This document shows, one piece after another, positions 19,279 to 28,559 of a stretch of DNA of 64,000 nt; within the stretch, counting starts at the first letter, position 1, and every line of letters begins with the position of its first letter. A program made the position numbers and the translations under genes. The notes beneath the pieces were generated by a model. The model ran no database searches. It saw only the letters and a list, made by a program, of their open reading frames with translations, and had not been told where the DNA came from. Origin of the DNA: Roseateles sp. SL47. Lineage in GTDB: Bacteria > Pseudomonadota > Gammaproteobacteria > Burkholderiales > Burkholderiaceae_C. Location: NCBI RefSeq assembly GCF_026625885.1, contig NZ_CP113068.1, forward strand, positions 806,001 to 870,000, read 5' to 3'.

Positions 19279-20061
19279 GTGAAAAAGAATTCTGCCTTTG
19301 CATTGATCGGCATTACCCTTGCCGTCGCTGGCGCCTATTTAATTTGGGAAAGAGCGCCAAGCGAGGTCTCCGTTGCGAGTGCCTCGGGCAAGTCCTCATT
19401 TGGACCGGTGCAACAAGTGGCGTCCGAACCGCGCGAAGCCATTACTTCCACGAGTGCACCAACGCCTTTGCTCAAGGATCGCGTTGAGGCGCTCCTGAAG
19501 GAAGGTACACCGACCTCCAAGCTCGATGCTCACAACATCGTCGCCAATTGCGCCAGAAAAATCTATATCGCTCGCCGGTTCTCCGGGCAGGCGGCCGATC
19601 AGGAATGCGTCGAGCTAGCGGGCATTTACGGCAGCCAATACATGCATTGGCTTCAGGCAGCCATCGACGCCAAAGTGCCCGGCGCAGCTCATGCGTTCCT
19701 CAGCGCAGGCCCATTCGGAGATTTGACCAATCTGGACACTAGGTTCCACGATCCCCTGGTGGAGGAATGGAAGCAACAGGTCATTTCCCTCCTTGAAGGA
19801 GATGCCAAAGCTGGGGACCTCCAGGCTTTACAGGCCCTCAACGACCAATACCGGGACGGTGCTTTGGTTGATGTCGATATCCCAAAAGCCTTCGGCGCTT
19901 TGGTGGTCGCGCGCGAAAAATTACTCGCATCCGGCGAAACCAAGCTCAGCGCTGCGTCCTTAAAGGAGTTGAACGCTCTGAGTAAAAGGTTAAATCAGGA
20001 GCAGATGAACCAAGCATATAGCTACGCAGATTATCTGAAAGGAAAAGGGAGTAACCGATGA
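19279..20061 (+). CDS. Hypothetical exported or membrane-anchored protein
   Basis: 260 residues from a GTG start at 19279. The N-terminal segment KKNSAFALIGITLAVAGAYLIW is an uncleaved anchor or signal. The rest is helical and periplasmic. The segment ALVDVDIPKAFGALVVAREKL faintly resembles Sel1/TPR-like repeats, but no family is assigned. The composition is AT-richer than the core genome. The stop overlaps the next gene's start by four bases, which implies translational coupling. Confidence 0.7.
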   Translation: MKKNSAFALIGITLAVAGAYLIWERAPSEVSVASASGKSSFGPVQQVASEPREAITSTSAPTPLLKDRVEALLKEGTPTSKLDAHNIVANCARKIYIARRFSGQAADQECVELAGIYGSQYMHWLQAAIDAKVPGAAHAFLSAGPFGDLTNLDTRFHDPLVEEWKQQVISLLEGDAKAGDLQALQALNDQYRDGALVDVDIPKAFGALVVAREKLLASGETKLSAASLKELNALSKRLNQEQMNQAYSYADYLKGKGSNR

Positions 20062-20579
20062 TGTCAAAGAAAATCTTTAGCAAGAAAGGCAAGCTCGCGA
20101 TAGGAGCACTGTTGGCAATATCAACAGCAGTCGCCGTAGCGGTTAGCTACGGAAAGTGGAAGTGCGACGACTGCACGATCTACAAGAACACCACCGATAA
20201 AACGCTGGCCAGCCAGATAGCCGATGTCTATAGCTTCCTCAAATCGGAGGTGAACTCGAAGGTCAAACAGTGGAAGCCCGCCGACACCGTCTCCATCTGC
20301 GATGGAAGCCTGTGTCTGCTCTTAACCTATAACGCCAGCGGTCAGCATTACGTTACTGGTGGCCCCACTACGGACACGGGAGGCCCCTACAAGAACAGCG
20401 ACTCCTATGCCGAGGCCTCCGAGATCGACACCACCGGCTCAGAAAGCGGGACTGGGGCGTGCTACGCCATCACCGAAACGACGTGGATCAACTGGAGCGC
20501 ATGCTCCGCTGGCAGCGAATGCGAATCTGGTTCGACCTACGTTGGAACCGAAATCGTAGGCACCGAAGGCGACTGCTGA
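20058..20579 (+). CDS. Hypothetical secreted Cys-rich protein
   Basis: 173 residues. A signal peptide (KLAIGALLAISTAVAVAVSYG) is followed by a Cys-rich, Ser/Thr/Gly-rich secreted domain: CDDC, ICDGSLCLLL, GACYA, ACSAGSEC, GDC. The even spacing suggests several disulfides. There is no recognisable family. It is translationally coupled to the upstream gene, so the two probably act together at the cell surface or outside the cell. Low GC relative to neighbours points to horizontal origin. Confidence 0.7.
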   Translation: MMSKKIFSKKGKLAIGALLAISTAVAVAVSYGKWKCDDCTIYKNTTDKTLASQIADVYSFLKSEVNSKVKQWKPADTVSICDGSLCLLLTYNASGQHYVTGGPTTDTGGPYKNSDSYAEASEIDTTGSESGTGACYAITETTWINWSACSAGSECESGSTYVGTEIVGTEGDC

Positions 20580-21030
20580 ACAAGGGACTTGATCGCGGCA
20601 GGCGATCCGTGCACCAGCGGGCCTGCGCCACGCTTGCATACTTTGTGGACATCGAAGAGCGCCGCCTCCTCTTCAGCGCAGAAGGGCAGCGGCGGGTCCA
20701 GTTGCTCCGTGACATCATGCAGCAGAGCGCTCCGACGGCAGACTGTGATGTCTATCGATCTCGAAAGCAGGAAAACGTCGGCGGCGCGACGGTGACGCAA
20801 GAGAAGTAGCGAGTTTCGAGAGATGGCGTGACGCCCGCGCGGTCGGTCGACGATCCGAACGGCGCTCACCACTTCCCCCTCCGAGCGTCACCCCCACCGA
20901 GCCACCAAAGGACGCGGACCGTGTTGGCGGAGGTGGGTGCCCCCACTGGTGCCACCCCCTCATCGGGATCGCCTCAACGCCGCCGTTCCCACAGACTGAG
21001 CACCCACCTCACAAGGCCTCGGTGCTCCCC
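20580..21030. other. Gap between accessory region and core genes
   Basis: Open frames exist on both strands but none has coherent codon use, a ribosome binding site or a recognisable product. It is likely the junction of the accessory region plus the promoter of comM. Confidence 0.4.
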
Positions 21031-22545
21031 ATGTCCCTCTCCGTCACCCACAGCCGCTCCCTCACCGGCCTTACGGCCGCTGCGGTGGACGTTGAAGTCC
21101 ATCTCGCCAACGGCCTTCCCAGCTTCACCCTGGTTGGCCTTGCCGACACGGAAGTGAAGGAATCCCGCGAACGCGTCCGCGCCGCGCTGCACAGCAGTGG
21201 GCTCGAGTTCCCCTCCAACAAGCGCATCACCGTCAATCTCTCGCCTGCGGATCTCCCCAAGGAAGGCGCTCGATTCGATCTGCCGATTGCACTGGGTCTT
21301 CTCGCCGCCAGTGGCCAGGTGGATGCCCAGCGCCTGCCAGGGATCGAATGTGCGGGAGAACTGGCCCTCTCCGGCGAACTTCGCCCGGTGCGTGGCGCCC
21401 TCGCCATGGCACTGGCCTTACGCGCCAGCGGGCTGGCGCGCGAGTTGCTGCTGCCTCGCGGCAGTGCCGCCGAAGCTGCTTTGATGCAGGGCCTTGTCGT
21501 GCGCGAGGCCGGCCACCTGCTGGACATCGTCCAGGCCCTGCAAGCTCATGGCGACTCACCCTTGGTGCGCGTGCAAGGCATGCCCCCCAAGAGTCCCGAA
21601 GAGCCCCATGACCTTCGCGACGTCAAAGGCCAGACCGGCCCCAAACGTGCATTGGAAGTGGCAGCCGCTGGCGGCCTGGGTCTGCTGTTGGTCGGCCCAC
21701 CCGGCACCGGCAAATCCATGCTGGCCCGTCGTCTCCCCAGTCTGCTCCCGCCGTTGCAAGAGGCCGAGGCGCTAGCGTCTGCTTCACTGCTCAGCGTCAA
21801 TGGGCAATTCAAGCCAGAGCATTGGGGCCAGCGACCGTTTCGCTCCCCTCACCACAGCGCATCCGCAGCCGCGCTGATTGGCGGCGGCTCCCCCCCACGC
21901 CCCGGCGAAATCACACTCGCGCATCATGGCGTTCTTTTCCTCGATGAATTGCCGGAATTCAGCCGCCCAGCACTGGAAGCCCTGCGCGAGCCCTTGGAGA
22001 CCGGCCGTGTTCACATCGCCCGGTCCTGCCATCAGGCGGAGTTTCCCGCGCAGTTCCAGTTGATTGCCGCCATGAATCCCTGCCCCTGTGGCCACCTGGG
22101 CCATCCCACCAAAGTCTGCCGATGCACACCGGAACAAGTGGCCCGTTATCAGGGGCGCATCTCCGGTCCGCTGCTGGACCGCATCGATCTGATGGTGGAG
22201 GTGCCGATGCTGCCCCCACGGGTGTTGGCTGCAGCCGCAGAGGGCGAGCCCAGCCGTGACATCGCCCGGCGCGTGGCGGTGGCACGGCAGCGTGCGCGGG
22301 CGCGGCAGGGTTGCATCAATGCGCTACTGCCTTCCACGCAACTGGAAGCGCATTTGAGCCTGACGGCCGAGGCCGATGGATTGCTGCACAAGGCCGCAAC
22401 ACGCCTATCTTGGTCGGGACGCAGTTATCACCGGGTGCTCCGCATTGCCAGAACCGTCGCGGATCTGGCTGGCAGCCACGAGATCCTTCCGCTGCATGTG
22501 TCGGAATCCATTCAATGGTGCAGAGCGTTGCCGGGAAGCAATTGA
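21031..22545 (+). CDS. comM: YifB/ComM family AAA+ ATPase (Mg-chelatase-like)
   Basis: 504 residues from ATG 21031 (MSLSVTHSRSLTGL), the conserved start of this family. Domain order: an N-terminal ChlI/Lon-like domain (VEVHLANGLPSFTLVGL; NLSPADLPKEGARFDLPIALG), an AAA+ domain with Walker A GPPGTGKS at about 221 and Walker B GVLFLDELPEF, a Cys cluster (MNPCPCGHLGHP, CRCTP), and a C-terminal helical lid. ComM is a hexameric helicase known to extend branch migration during natural transformation. Full length with no defects. Confidence 0.95.
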   Translation: MSLSVTHSRSLTGLTAAAVDVEVHLANGLPSFTLVGLADTEVKESRERVRAALHSSGLEFPSNKRITVNLSPADLPKEGARFDLPIALGLLAASGQVDAQRLPGIECAGELALSGELRPVRGALAMALALRASGLARELLLPRGSAAEAALMQGLVVREAGHLLDIVQALQAHGDSPLVRVQGMPPKSPEEPHDLRDVKGQTGPKRALEVAAAGGLGLLLVGPPGTGKSMLARRLPSLLPPLQEAEALASASLLSVNGQFKPEHWGQRPFRSPHHSASAAALIGGGSPPRPGEITLAHHGVLFLDELPEFSRPALEALREPLETGRVHIARSCHQAEFPAQFQLIAAMNPCPCGHLGHPTKVCRCTPEQVARYQGRISGPLLDRIDLMVEVPMLPPRVLAAAAEGEPSRDIARRVAVARQRARARQGCINALLPSTQLEAHLSLTAEADGLLHKAATRLSWSGRSYHRVLRIARTVADLAGSHEILPLHVSESIQWCRALPGSN

Positions 22546-22579
22546 AGCTGCAGCTCAATGGCCGCACGCATGGGTCGTT

Positions 22580-24055
22580 TCAGAACAACGCATTCAGCAT
22601 CGCCTTCCCAGGCGACCTGGACTGCACGGAAATCGGCGGCATCTGGCGCGGCACTTCTTGCCCCACCCCGATCGGCCCATCCACCGGGGACACCTCCAGC
22701 GCCATCTCCAGCCCGTGCCCGGTATTGCGCGGAGTCAGCCGCCAACGGTGCGCCGTCGCAATCTCGCTGCAAATGGACAAGCCCAGCCCCGCGCCGTCTT
22801 CACGCCGGTCCGGCCCCCGCCAGAACCGATCGAACAAGCGCGGCAGGTGCTCGTCCGGCACACCCGGCCCCTGGTCCCGCACCACCAGCCCGCCCGGCTG
22901 CACCGCCAGCACCACCACCGCCCCTGCCGGGCTGTGCTGGATGGCGTTCTCCAGCAGGTTCTTCAGCAGCGTGAACAAGGCCCCACGGTCGGCTTGCCAT
23001 TGCCGCAGATCGTCCGCCATCCGCAGGCCCAGCAGCACACCATGCCGTTCCGCCACGCGCCCCATGTAGTCAAAGACTTCCTGCACCGTTCCCCGCGGGT
23101 CGATCGATTCGATCCGGTAGTTCTGCGGTTCACTCACCTCCGCCAGCATCAGCAGTTGCTGCACCTGTCGCGCCATGCGGTCCACATCTTCCAGCAGGAA
23201 CCGTCGCCGTTCATCGTCCGGCCCCAGCTCCACCTGCGCACGGATCAGCGCCAGGGGCGTCTTCAGCTCATGCGCCGCACTGGAGAGAAATTCCTGTTGC
23301 GTGCGGAACCCGTTCTGCAAACGGTCCAGCGTCTGGTTAAACGCCTGCACCAGCGGTTGGATCTCCCGAGGGTGCGTATCCGCCGACAAGCGTTGATCCA
23401 GTGTCCTCGGTGTGATGCGCCGCGCTTCGGCGGACGCTTCCCGCAACGGCTCCAAGGCTTTGCGCAAGGTCAGTTGCACCGTCACGAAGAACAGCAGCAG
23501 GAACGCGGCGCAAGTGCCCATCACCCCCTTCATCAGGGCCGGCATGCCAAAGGTGGAGCGCATGCGCAGCACGATGCGGTCGCTGATCCCCAGCTGAAAC
23601 CACCAATCGCCGCTTGCATGCTCCACCTTGGTGGTGGCGCCATGCATGGCAACGCCGTCCCGCACGAAGGTGAACACCTTGCGCGATGGATCAAAGGCCG
23701 CGCCCTCCGGCACCAGCGCCTGATTGCCCACCCCGGGCTCCGAACTGAAAACGACCTGGCCCTGCCCGTCCACAATGCGCAGCGTCGCTTCCTCCGAGAG
23801 GCTTCTGAAAAGCCACGGTTCGATGTGCTGGTCGTCCATGCCGACCGGACGGCCCTGCGCATCCAGCTTCACATGCTCGGTGATCTCCGAGGCCCAGTGC
23901 TGAATGCCTGCATTCAGCAGATGCTGGCTGAACGGCCGGGCCAACAGCGCCATCACCAGCGCCAACAGAGCCACGCTGACCAGCATGCCGCCGGCAAACA
24001 TGGCCATCAGCCGGGCCCTCAAGCTACAGGGTCGGACCATCTTCTCGGAGCGCAT
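22580..24055 (-). CDS. Two-component sensor histidine kinase
   Basis: 491 residues (start 24055, or 24040 at MVRPCSLR). A first membrane helix (MFAGGMLVSVALLALVMALL), a periplasmic sensor loop of about 140 residues, a second helix (GTCAAFLLLFFVTV), a HAMP-like linker, the H-box SSAAHELKTPLAL, an N-box KNLLENAIQHSP, and G boxes VRDQGPGVP and GAGLGLSI. It phosphorylates the adjacent regulator. The start overlaps the regulator's stop, so the two are coupled. A QseC/TctE-like sensor; the signal is unknown. Confidence 0.92.
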   Translation of the reverse strand: MRSEKMVRPCSLRARLMAMFAGGMLVSVALLALVMALLARPFSQHLLNAGIQHWASEITEHVKLDAQGRPVGMDDQHIEPWLFRSLSEEATLRIVDGQGQVVFSSEPGVGNQALVPEGAAFDPSRKVFTFVRDGVAMHGATTKVEHASGDWWFQLGISDRIVLRMRSTFGMPALMKGVMGTCAAFLLLFFVTVQLTLRKALEPLREASAEARRITPRTLDQRLSADTHPREIQPLVQAFNQTLDRLQNGFRTQQEFLSSAAHELKTPLALIRAQVELGPDDERRRFLLEDVDRMARQVQQLLMLAEVSEPQNYRIESIDPRGTVQEVFDYMGRVAERHGVLLGLRMADDLRQWQADRGALFTLLKNLLENAIQHSPAGAVVVLAVQPGGLVVRDQGPGVPDEHLPRLFDRFWRGPDRREDGAGLGLSICSEIATAHRWRLTPRNTGHGLEMALEVSPVDGPIGVGQEVPRQMPPISVQSRSPGKAMLNALF

Positions 24056-24710
24056 ATCCCTGGTTCCTGATGTTCACGATCTGCAGGCGTGACCCCACAC
24101 CCAGCAGCTTGCGCCGCAGGCGATGCAGCGCCACATCCAGCGCATTGGGCGTCACGGCTTCGGACAAGCCCCAGGCCGCCGCCTCCAGCGTGCCACGGCG
24201 CACGGTGCGTCCCTCCTGCCGCACCAGGGACAACAGAATCTGCTGCTCGCTGGGCGAGAGCGTGATGGACTCGTCCCCACACCCCAGCCGCCCTTCTTCC
24301 ATCAGCAGATGGATGTCGCCAAAGGCCGGCAGGGCCGACCGCAATGTGGCCGGCCGACGCAGCAGCGCCCGCACTCGCGCCACCAGCTCTTCCATCGGGA
24401 AAGGCTTGGTCAGATAGTCGTCGGCCCCCGATTCAAGGCCCTCCACCCGGTCATGCAAGGCATCCCGGGCAGTGAGCATGAGGCAAGGCGTGGCCGTGCC
24501 CGCCGCCCGCAGGCGCTTGACCAGGGTCAGGCCGTCACCATCCGGCAAGCCCCGGTCCACCACCAGGGCACCGTAGTCGATCGACTGCACGCCCCGCCAG
24601 GCAGCCTCCAGCGACGGAAACACGTCGGTGGGGATGCCAGCGGCCTGCAGCGCCTGTCGCACCAGATCCGCCAGGCGGGCATGGTCTTCGACAAGAGCGA
24701 TACGGTTCAT
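24024..24710 (-). CDS. OmpR/PhoB-family response regulator
   Basis: 228 residues. The receiver domain has the acidic pair ED at 8-9, phospho-acceptor Asp52 (VVDRGLPD), Thr in MLTARD and Lys in LTKPF; the C-terminal winged helix has NALDVALHRLRRKL and IRNQGYAL. A transcription factor for an unknown regulon. It lies 10 bases downstream of the MipA gene and overlaps the kinase gene, so all three are one operon. The outer-membrane gene is probably also a target. Confidence 0.93.
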   Translation of the reverse strand: MNRIALVEDHARLADLVRQALQAAGIPTDVFPSLEAAWRGVQSIDYGALVVDRGLPDGDGLTLVKRLRAAGTATPCLMLTARDALHDRVEGLESGADDYLTKPFPMEELVARVRALLRRPATLRSALPAFGDIHLLMEEGRLGCGDESITLSPSEQQILLSLVRQEGRTVRRGTLEAAAWGLSEAVTPNALDVALHRLRRKLLGVGSRLQIVNIRNQGYALREDGPTL

Positions 24711-24720
24711 GCCCTCAGTC

Positions 24721-25695
24721 TCAGAAGCGGTAGAGGTAACCCACCGCCGCGCGCGGCAGATTGCTGCGATCCACGATGGGGCTGTTGGTGGCTTCCTTGG
24801 GCAGATGGGTCACGCCCAGATCCAGAAAGATCACATGCTGCTTCTGGATGGCGTAATCCACACGGACACCCGCTTCCAGGGCCACCCCCGCGTCAGCCTG
24901 ATAGGCCGCACGGTTGACGGTCGCTTCTGAAGCACGGACGCCGTAGTAGTAGTCCACCCATTTGCGGTCCATCCATTGCGCCCCCAGGCGCGGCGTGATG
25001 CTGGCAACACCGAATTGGAAACGGCGGTCCGCCTGCACCTGCAGTCGCTGGCCCTTGCTGTGGTCGGACAGGTCGGTGGTCCATTCCATGCTGAGCTTCG
25101 CAATCGGGTTGTGCCAGGTCAGCCCAGCACCGCCCATCAGCCCGCCCTTGCGCTCGGCCATGCCGGCGAGGGCCGACGAATCACTCGCTTTGTAGCCGTC
25201 CCCCACGTATTTCAGCAGCAGCCCGCCGGTGACACGCTGGTTGGAGGTGAACGCATGATTCAGCAGCTTGGCTTCTGCGGTGGTGCCGGCCACACGGACC
25301 CAGGTGTTCTCATAGAAGATCAGTGGCAAGCCACTGACTTTGCGGTCCGCGCCGAGATAGGCCCGCTCGCTGACGCCGACACCGACCCCCAGACCCCATT
25401 GGGACGAGGAGGACGAGGCGCTGCCCTGTCCTTCCTGTGCGGCGGATGCCGTCGCCGACTGGGCCTGGGCCCAGGCAGAAGGCGCTGCCACCGCCAGCAC
25501 GCCGGCCGCCAGAGCGCCAGCCACGGTGGCCAGGGTCGCAGGAAGGGGGGCGCGGCGGTGCGCGCGCAGGGAATGCGGCGGCGCCCCATGGGCGGGCCCC
25601 GATGCTGCTTGAGCGCTGGCCGTGGGGCCAGTCTGGTGGTGGGTCGTGAGGAGGGGTGCAGTCACGGTGGGGGGCTCGGAGTCAAAGGAGGTCAA
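24721..25695 (-). CDS. MipA/OmpV-family outer-membrane protein
   Basis: 324 residues from a TTG at 25695; the N-terminus before the signal is unusually long (about 55 residues), so the real start may lie downstream, but no clear ribosome binding site decides it. The signal ends PSAWAQ. The mature part is a beta-barrel with the family's repeated strands (ERAYLGADRKVSGLPLIFYE, TGGLLLKYVGDGY, SVIDRSNLPRAAVGYLYRF type ending in Phe). MipA/OmpV proteins scaffold murein enzymes in E. coli or act as stress-induced porins elsewhere. First gene of the operon with the two-component pair. Confidence 0.82.
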   Translation of the reverse strand: MTSFDSEPPTVTAPLLTTHHQTGPTASAQAASGPAHGAPPHSLRAHRRAPLPATLATVAGALAAGVLAVAAPSAWAQAQSATASAAQEGQGSASSSSSQWGLGVGVGVSERAYLGADRKVSGLPLIFYENTWVRVAGTTAEAKLLNHAFTSNQRVTGGLLLKYVGDGYKASDSSALAGMAERKGGLMGGAGLTWHNPIAKLSMEWTTDLSDHSKGQRLQVQADRRFQFGVASITPRLGAQWMDRKWVDYYYGVRASEATVNRAAYQADAGVALEAGVRVDYAIQKQHVIFLDLGVTHLPKEATNSPIVDRSNLPRAAVGYLYRF

Positions 25696-25772
25696 ATGTT
25701 CGTCGCCGCCGTCTTACCAACGACTTACCAACGACCGAGGAACAAGCCGGCAACAATCGCTCAACGCCGCAA

Positions 25773-26192
25773 TCAAGTCTCGAAGACCCCCGCCATCGCG
25801 GCGAATCCCTTCACCTCGATGGGGTTGCCCGACGGATCGAGGAAGAACATGGTCGCCTGCTCGCCGGGTTGTCCGGCAAAGCGGATCTGCGGTTTCAGCA
25901 CAAAGGCCTGCCCCTGCGATTCCAGCCGGTCGGCCAGGGTGCGCCAGGCCGGCATCGGCAGCACGAGGCCCAAATGAGGCATGGGCACCAGGTGGTCACC
26001 CACCTTGCCGGTGTTGGTGGTCTTGAACGGTTCGCCCAGATGCAGCGAGATCTGGTGGCCAAAGAAGTCGAAGTCCACCCAGGTGTCGGTGCTGCGGCCT
26101 TCGGCGCACCCCAGCACACCCGCGTAGAACGCCCGTGCGGCGTCCAGATCATGGACGTGATAGGCCAGATGAAAAAGCGCGGGAACTTGCAT
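25773..26192 (-). CDS. VOC (glyoxalase/bleomycin-resistance) superfamily protein
   Basis: 139 residues. The start ATG at 26192 follows CCAGGAGTT; the frame is open much further upstream but that part is not protein-like. The VOC fold begins FHLAYHVHDLDAARAFY with metal ligands in the expected places: His near residue 8, His in GHQISLHL, and Glu in NPIEVKGF. This subgroup is usually annotated glyoxalase or extradiol dioxygenase. The substrate is unknown. Divergent from the glycosyltransferase gene. Confidence 0.88.
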   Translation of the reverse strand: MQVPALFHLAYHVHDLDAARAFYAGVLGCAEGRSTDTWVDFDFFGHQISLHLGEPFKTTNTGKVGDHLVPMPHLGLVLPMPAWRTLADRLESQGQAFVLKPQIRFAGQPGEQATMFFLDPSGNPIEVKGFAAMAGVFET

Positions 26193-26321
26193 GGGAACTC
26201 CTGGGGCCGGGGGTGGTCGCTGTCCTGATGGTAGCGAATGCCGCCCGGCCGCGATGGGCGCCAGGCCCGCAGCGTGGCCAGCGGTGGTTACCATGGGCCT
26301 GTCGCGACGCCCTGACCCACC

Positions 26322-28541
26322 ATGACCCTGCCCACCTCCAGTCGCGCCCAGGCGGCGCTGAAAAAAGCGTCCAGTGCCTTCCAGCGCCAGCAATGGGCGG
26401 CCGCCGTCCAGGGGTTCCAGGAGGTGTTGCGGTCCGATCCGAACTATGCCGAGGCCTACCCCTTGCTGGCGTCTGCGCTGGAGCGATCCGGCCAGCCCCA
26501 GCAGGCGGCCGACCTGTTGCTGTCCGCCACCCAGCGCTTCCCGCAGGACGCGACGCTTTATCTGCGGCTGGGCAACCTGGTGGCGGGGGCTGGCAACTGG
26601 GCCGGTGCCAGCAGTTGTTTCCAGGCGGCCAGCCAGTTGGCGCCGCAGGATGCGAAGGCGGCCTACAACTGGGGTGTCTCCCTGCAGGAACTCGGCCGCC
26701 CGGCGGAAGCCATTGCAGCGTTCGAACGCGCCATCACTGCGGACGCGACCTACACCGCCGCCTATGTGGCGTTGGGCCTGGCCTACCGCGCCAGCGGCGC
26801 TGCGGATGCCGCCCTGATGGCCTTCAGCTGCGCCATGGACACCGCCCCCACCGAACCTCGCGCCCCCATCGAGCACGCCCGTTTGCTGCTCGCACTGGGC
26901 CGTCTGCCTGAAGTGCTGGAGGCCACGACCGCCCTGGCCACACGTTTTCCCAAAGAAGCGGAAATCCACAACCTGCGCGGCATCGCCTTGAAGCAATCCG
27001 GCCGGCCTGACGAAGCGCTGGCCGCCTTCAACACCGCCCTGCAAAAGCAACCGCAGGCCGTTGAACCCCTGCACAACCGGGCCAACCTGCAACTGCTGGC
27101 CCGGCACTTCTCGGCCGCCCTGGCGGACTTTGACCGACTCGCCACCCTCAAGCCGGATCTGGACTGGCTACCCGGCCTCCATCTCTACACGGCGATGCAT
27201 CTCTACGACTGGCGCCACTTCGATCAACGCCTGGCGGCGCTGCTGCAAGGCCTGGCGCAACAGCAGAAGGTGGTGCAGCCGCTGATCCTGCAAAACCTGG
27301 TGGACGACCCCGCCGCTCACCAGCAGGCCGCGCGGCTGTGGATGCAGGCCTCGGTGCCAACACCGTCCGCGCCTCTACCGCTGATCACCGCCCATCAAGG
27401 CCCAGGCCACGGCGGCCACAAACTGCGCGTGGCCTACATCTCCCGCGACTTCCGGACCCATCCGGTGGCCTTCCTGATCGCCGAGGTGCTGGAGCTTCAT
27501 GACCGGGAGCGTTTCGAGATTCTCGCCATCAACTACGGCCCGTCGCGCGACGACCCGATGCAGCAGCGGCTGCGTGCGGCGGTGGATGGTTTCGTGGATG
27601 TCGCCCATCTCTCCGACGCGCAGATTGCCGACGCCTGCCGCGAACTGCGCGTGGATGTGGCGGTGGATCTGACCGGCTTCACCGATGGCGCCCGCAGCGG
27701 CATCTTTGCCCAACGTGCAGCGCCGGTACAGGTGCTGTACCTGGGCTATATCGGCACCTCCGGCACCACCCTGTATGACTACCTGCTGGCCGACCCGGTA
27801 CTGGTGACGCCGGACACCCGAGCCCATCACGATGAGCACCTGATGGTGCTGCCGTCCTACCAGGCCAACGACCGCCAACGCCCGCGCCCGCCCCTGCACA
27901 CCAGCCGTTCCCAGCTGGGTCTGCCGGACGATGCCTTTGTCTTCTGCTGCTTCAACAACCCCAGCAAGATCACCCCGGCCATGTTCCAGCGGTGGGCCGG
28001 CATCCTGGCGCGGGTGCCGGGGGCGGTGCTGTGGCTGCTGGAGGAAGATCCCGACGCTGCGGCCCACCTGCGCCGCCAGGCGGATGCCTGCGGCATTGGC
28101 GCGCATCGACTGGTGTTTGCAGGCCGTGTGGCCCGGGAGCGCTATCTGGAGCGCCTGCAGATGGCCGACCTTTTCCTGGACACCCTGCCCTACAACGCCG
28201 GCACCACCGCCAGCGATGCCTTGTGGATGGGGCTGCCAGTGCTGACCCAGAAGGGGCAGTCGTTCTGCAGCCGCATGGCTGCCAGCTTGCTCACCGCCGC
28301 CGGGCTGCCAGAACTGATTGCCGGTGATGCCCAGACCTATGTGGACACCGCCGTGCGTCTGGCCCTGGAGCCGTCCGCCCTGGCCGCGCTACGCCAGCAA
28401 CTGGAGGCGAAACGGCTGACGATGCCGCTGTTTGACTCGCCCCGCTTCACCCGCCACCTGGAACGGGCGTTTGGGGAAGCTCACCGGCTGCGCAGCAGCG
28501 GCGAGCCCTTGCGGGACATCCACATCACGGACGCCCCATAA
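26322..28541 (+). CDS. TPR-repeat GT41-type glycosyltransferase (bacterial OGT-like)
   Basis: 739 residues. The N-terminal half (about 1-300) is a series of TPR units (for example AQAALKKASSAFQ, DAKAAYNWGVSLQELGR, FPKEAEIHNLRGIALKQSGR). The C-terminal half is the GT41/O-GlcNAc-transferase (SPINDLY) catalytic region: RVAYISRDFRTHPVAFLI with the catalytic-type His, VDLTGFTDGAR, QVLYLGYIGTSG, FCCFNNPSKITPAMF, DTLPYNAGTTASDALWMGLP. Such enzymes transfer sugars from UDP donors to protein Ser/Thr, or in some bacteria take part in surface glycan synthesis. The target is unknown. Cytoplasmic; no partner gene is adjacent. Confidence 0.9.
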   Translation: MTLPTSSRAQAALKKASSAFQRQQWAAAVQGFQEVLRSDPNYAEAYPLLASALERSGQPQQAADLLLSATQRFPQDATLYLRLGNLVAGAGNWAGASSCFQAASQLAPQDAKAAYNWGVSLQELGRPAEAIAAFERAITADATYTAAYVALGLAYRASGAADAALMAFSCAMDTAPTEPRAPIEHARLLLALGRLPEVLEATTALATRFPKEAEIHNLRGIALKQSGRPDEALAAFNTALQKQPQAVEPLHNRANLQLLARHFSAALADFDRLATLKPDLDWLPGLHLYTAMHLYDWRHFDQRLAALLQGLAQQQKVVQPLILQNLVDDPAAHQQAARLWMQASVPTPSAPLPLITAHQGPGHGGHKLRVAYISRDFRTHPVAFLIAEVLELHDRERFEILAINYGPSRDDPMQQRLRAAVDGFVDVAHLSDAQIADACRELRVDVAVDLTGFTDGARSGIFAQRAAPVQVLYLGYIGTSGTTLYDYLLADPVLVTPDTRAHHDEHLMVLPSYQANDRQRPRPPLHTSRSQLGLPDDAFVFCCFNNPSKITPAMFQRWAGILARVPGAVLWLLEEDPDAAAHLRRQADACGIGAHRLVFAGRVARERYLERLQMADLFLDTLPYNAGTTASDALWMGLPVLTQKGQSFCSRMAASLLTAAGLPELIAGDAQTYVDTAVRLALEPSALAALRQQLEAKRLTMPLFDSPRFTRHLERAFGEAHRLRSSGEPLRDIHITDAP

Positions 28542-28559
28542 GCAGACCCGCGTGCGGGC

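Noticed and set aside
20459..20872. Open frames of 110-116 residues on both strands
   Set aside because: They lack ribosome binding sites and recognisable features; the plus frame starts inside the upstream gene.
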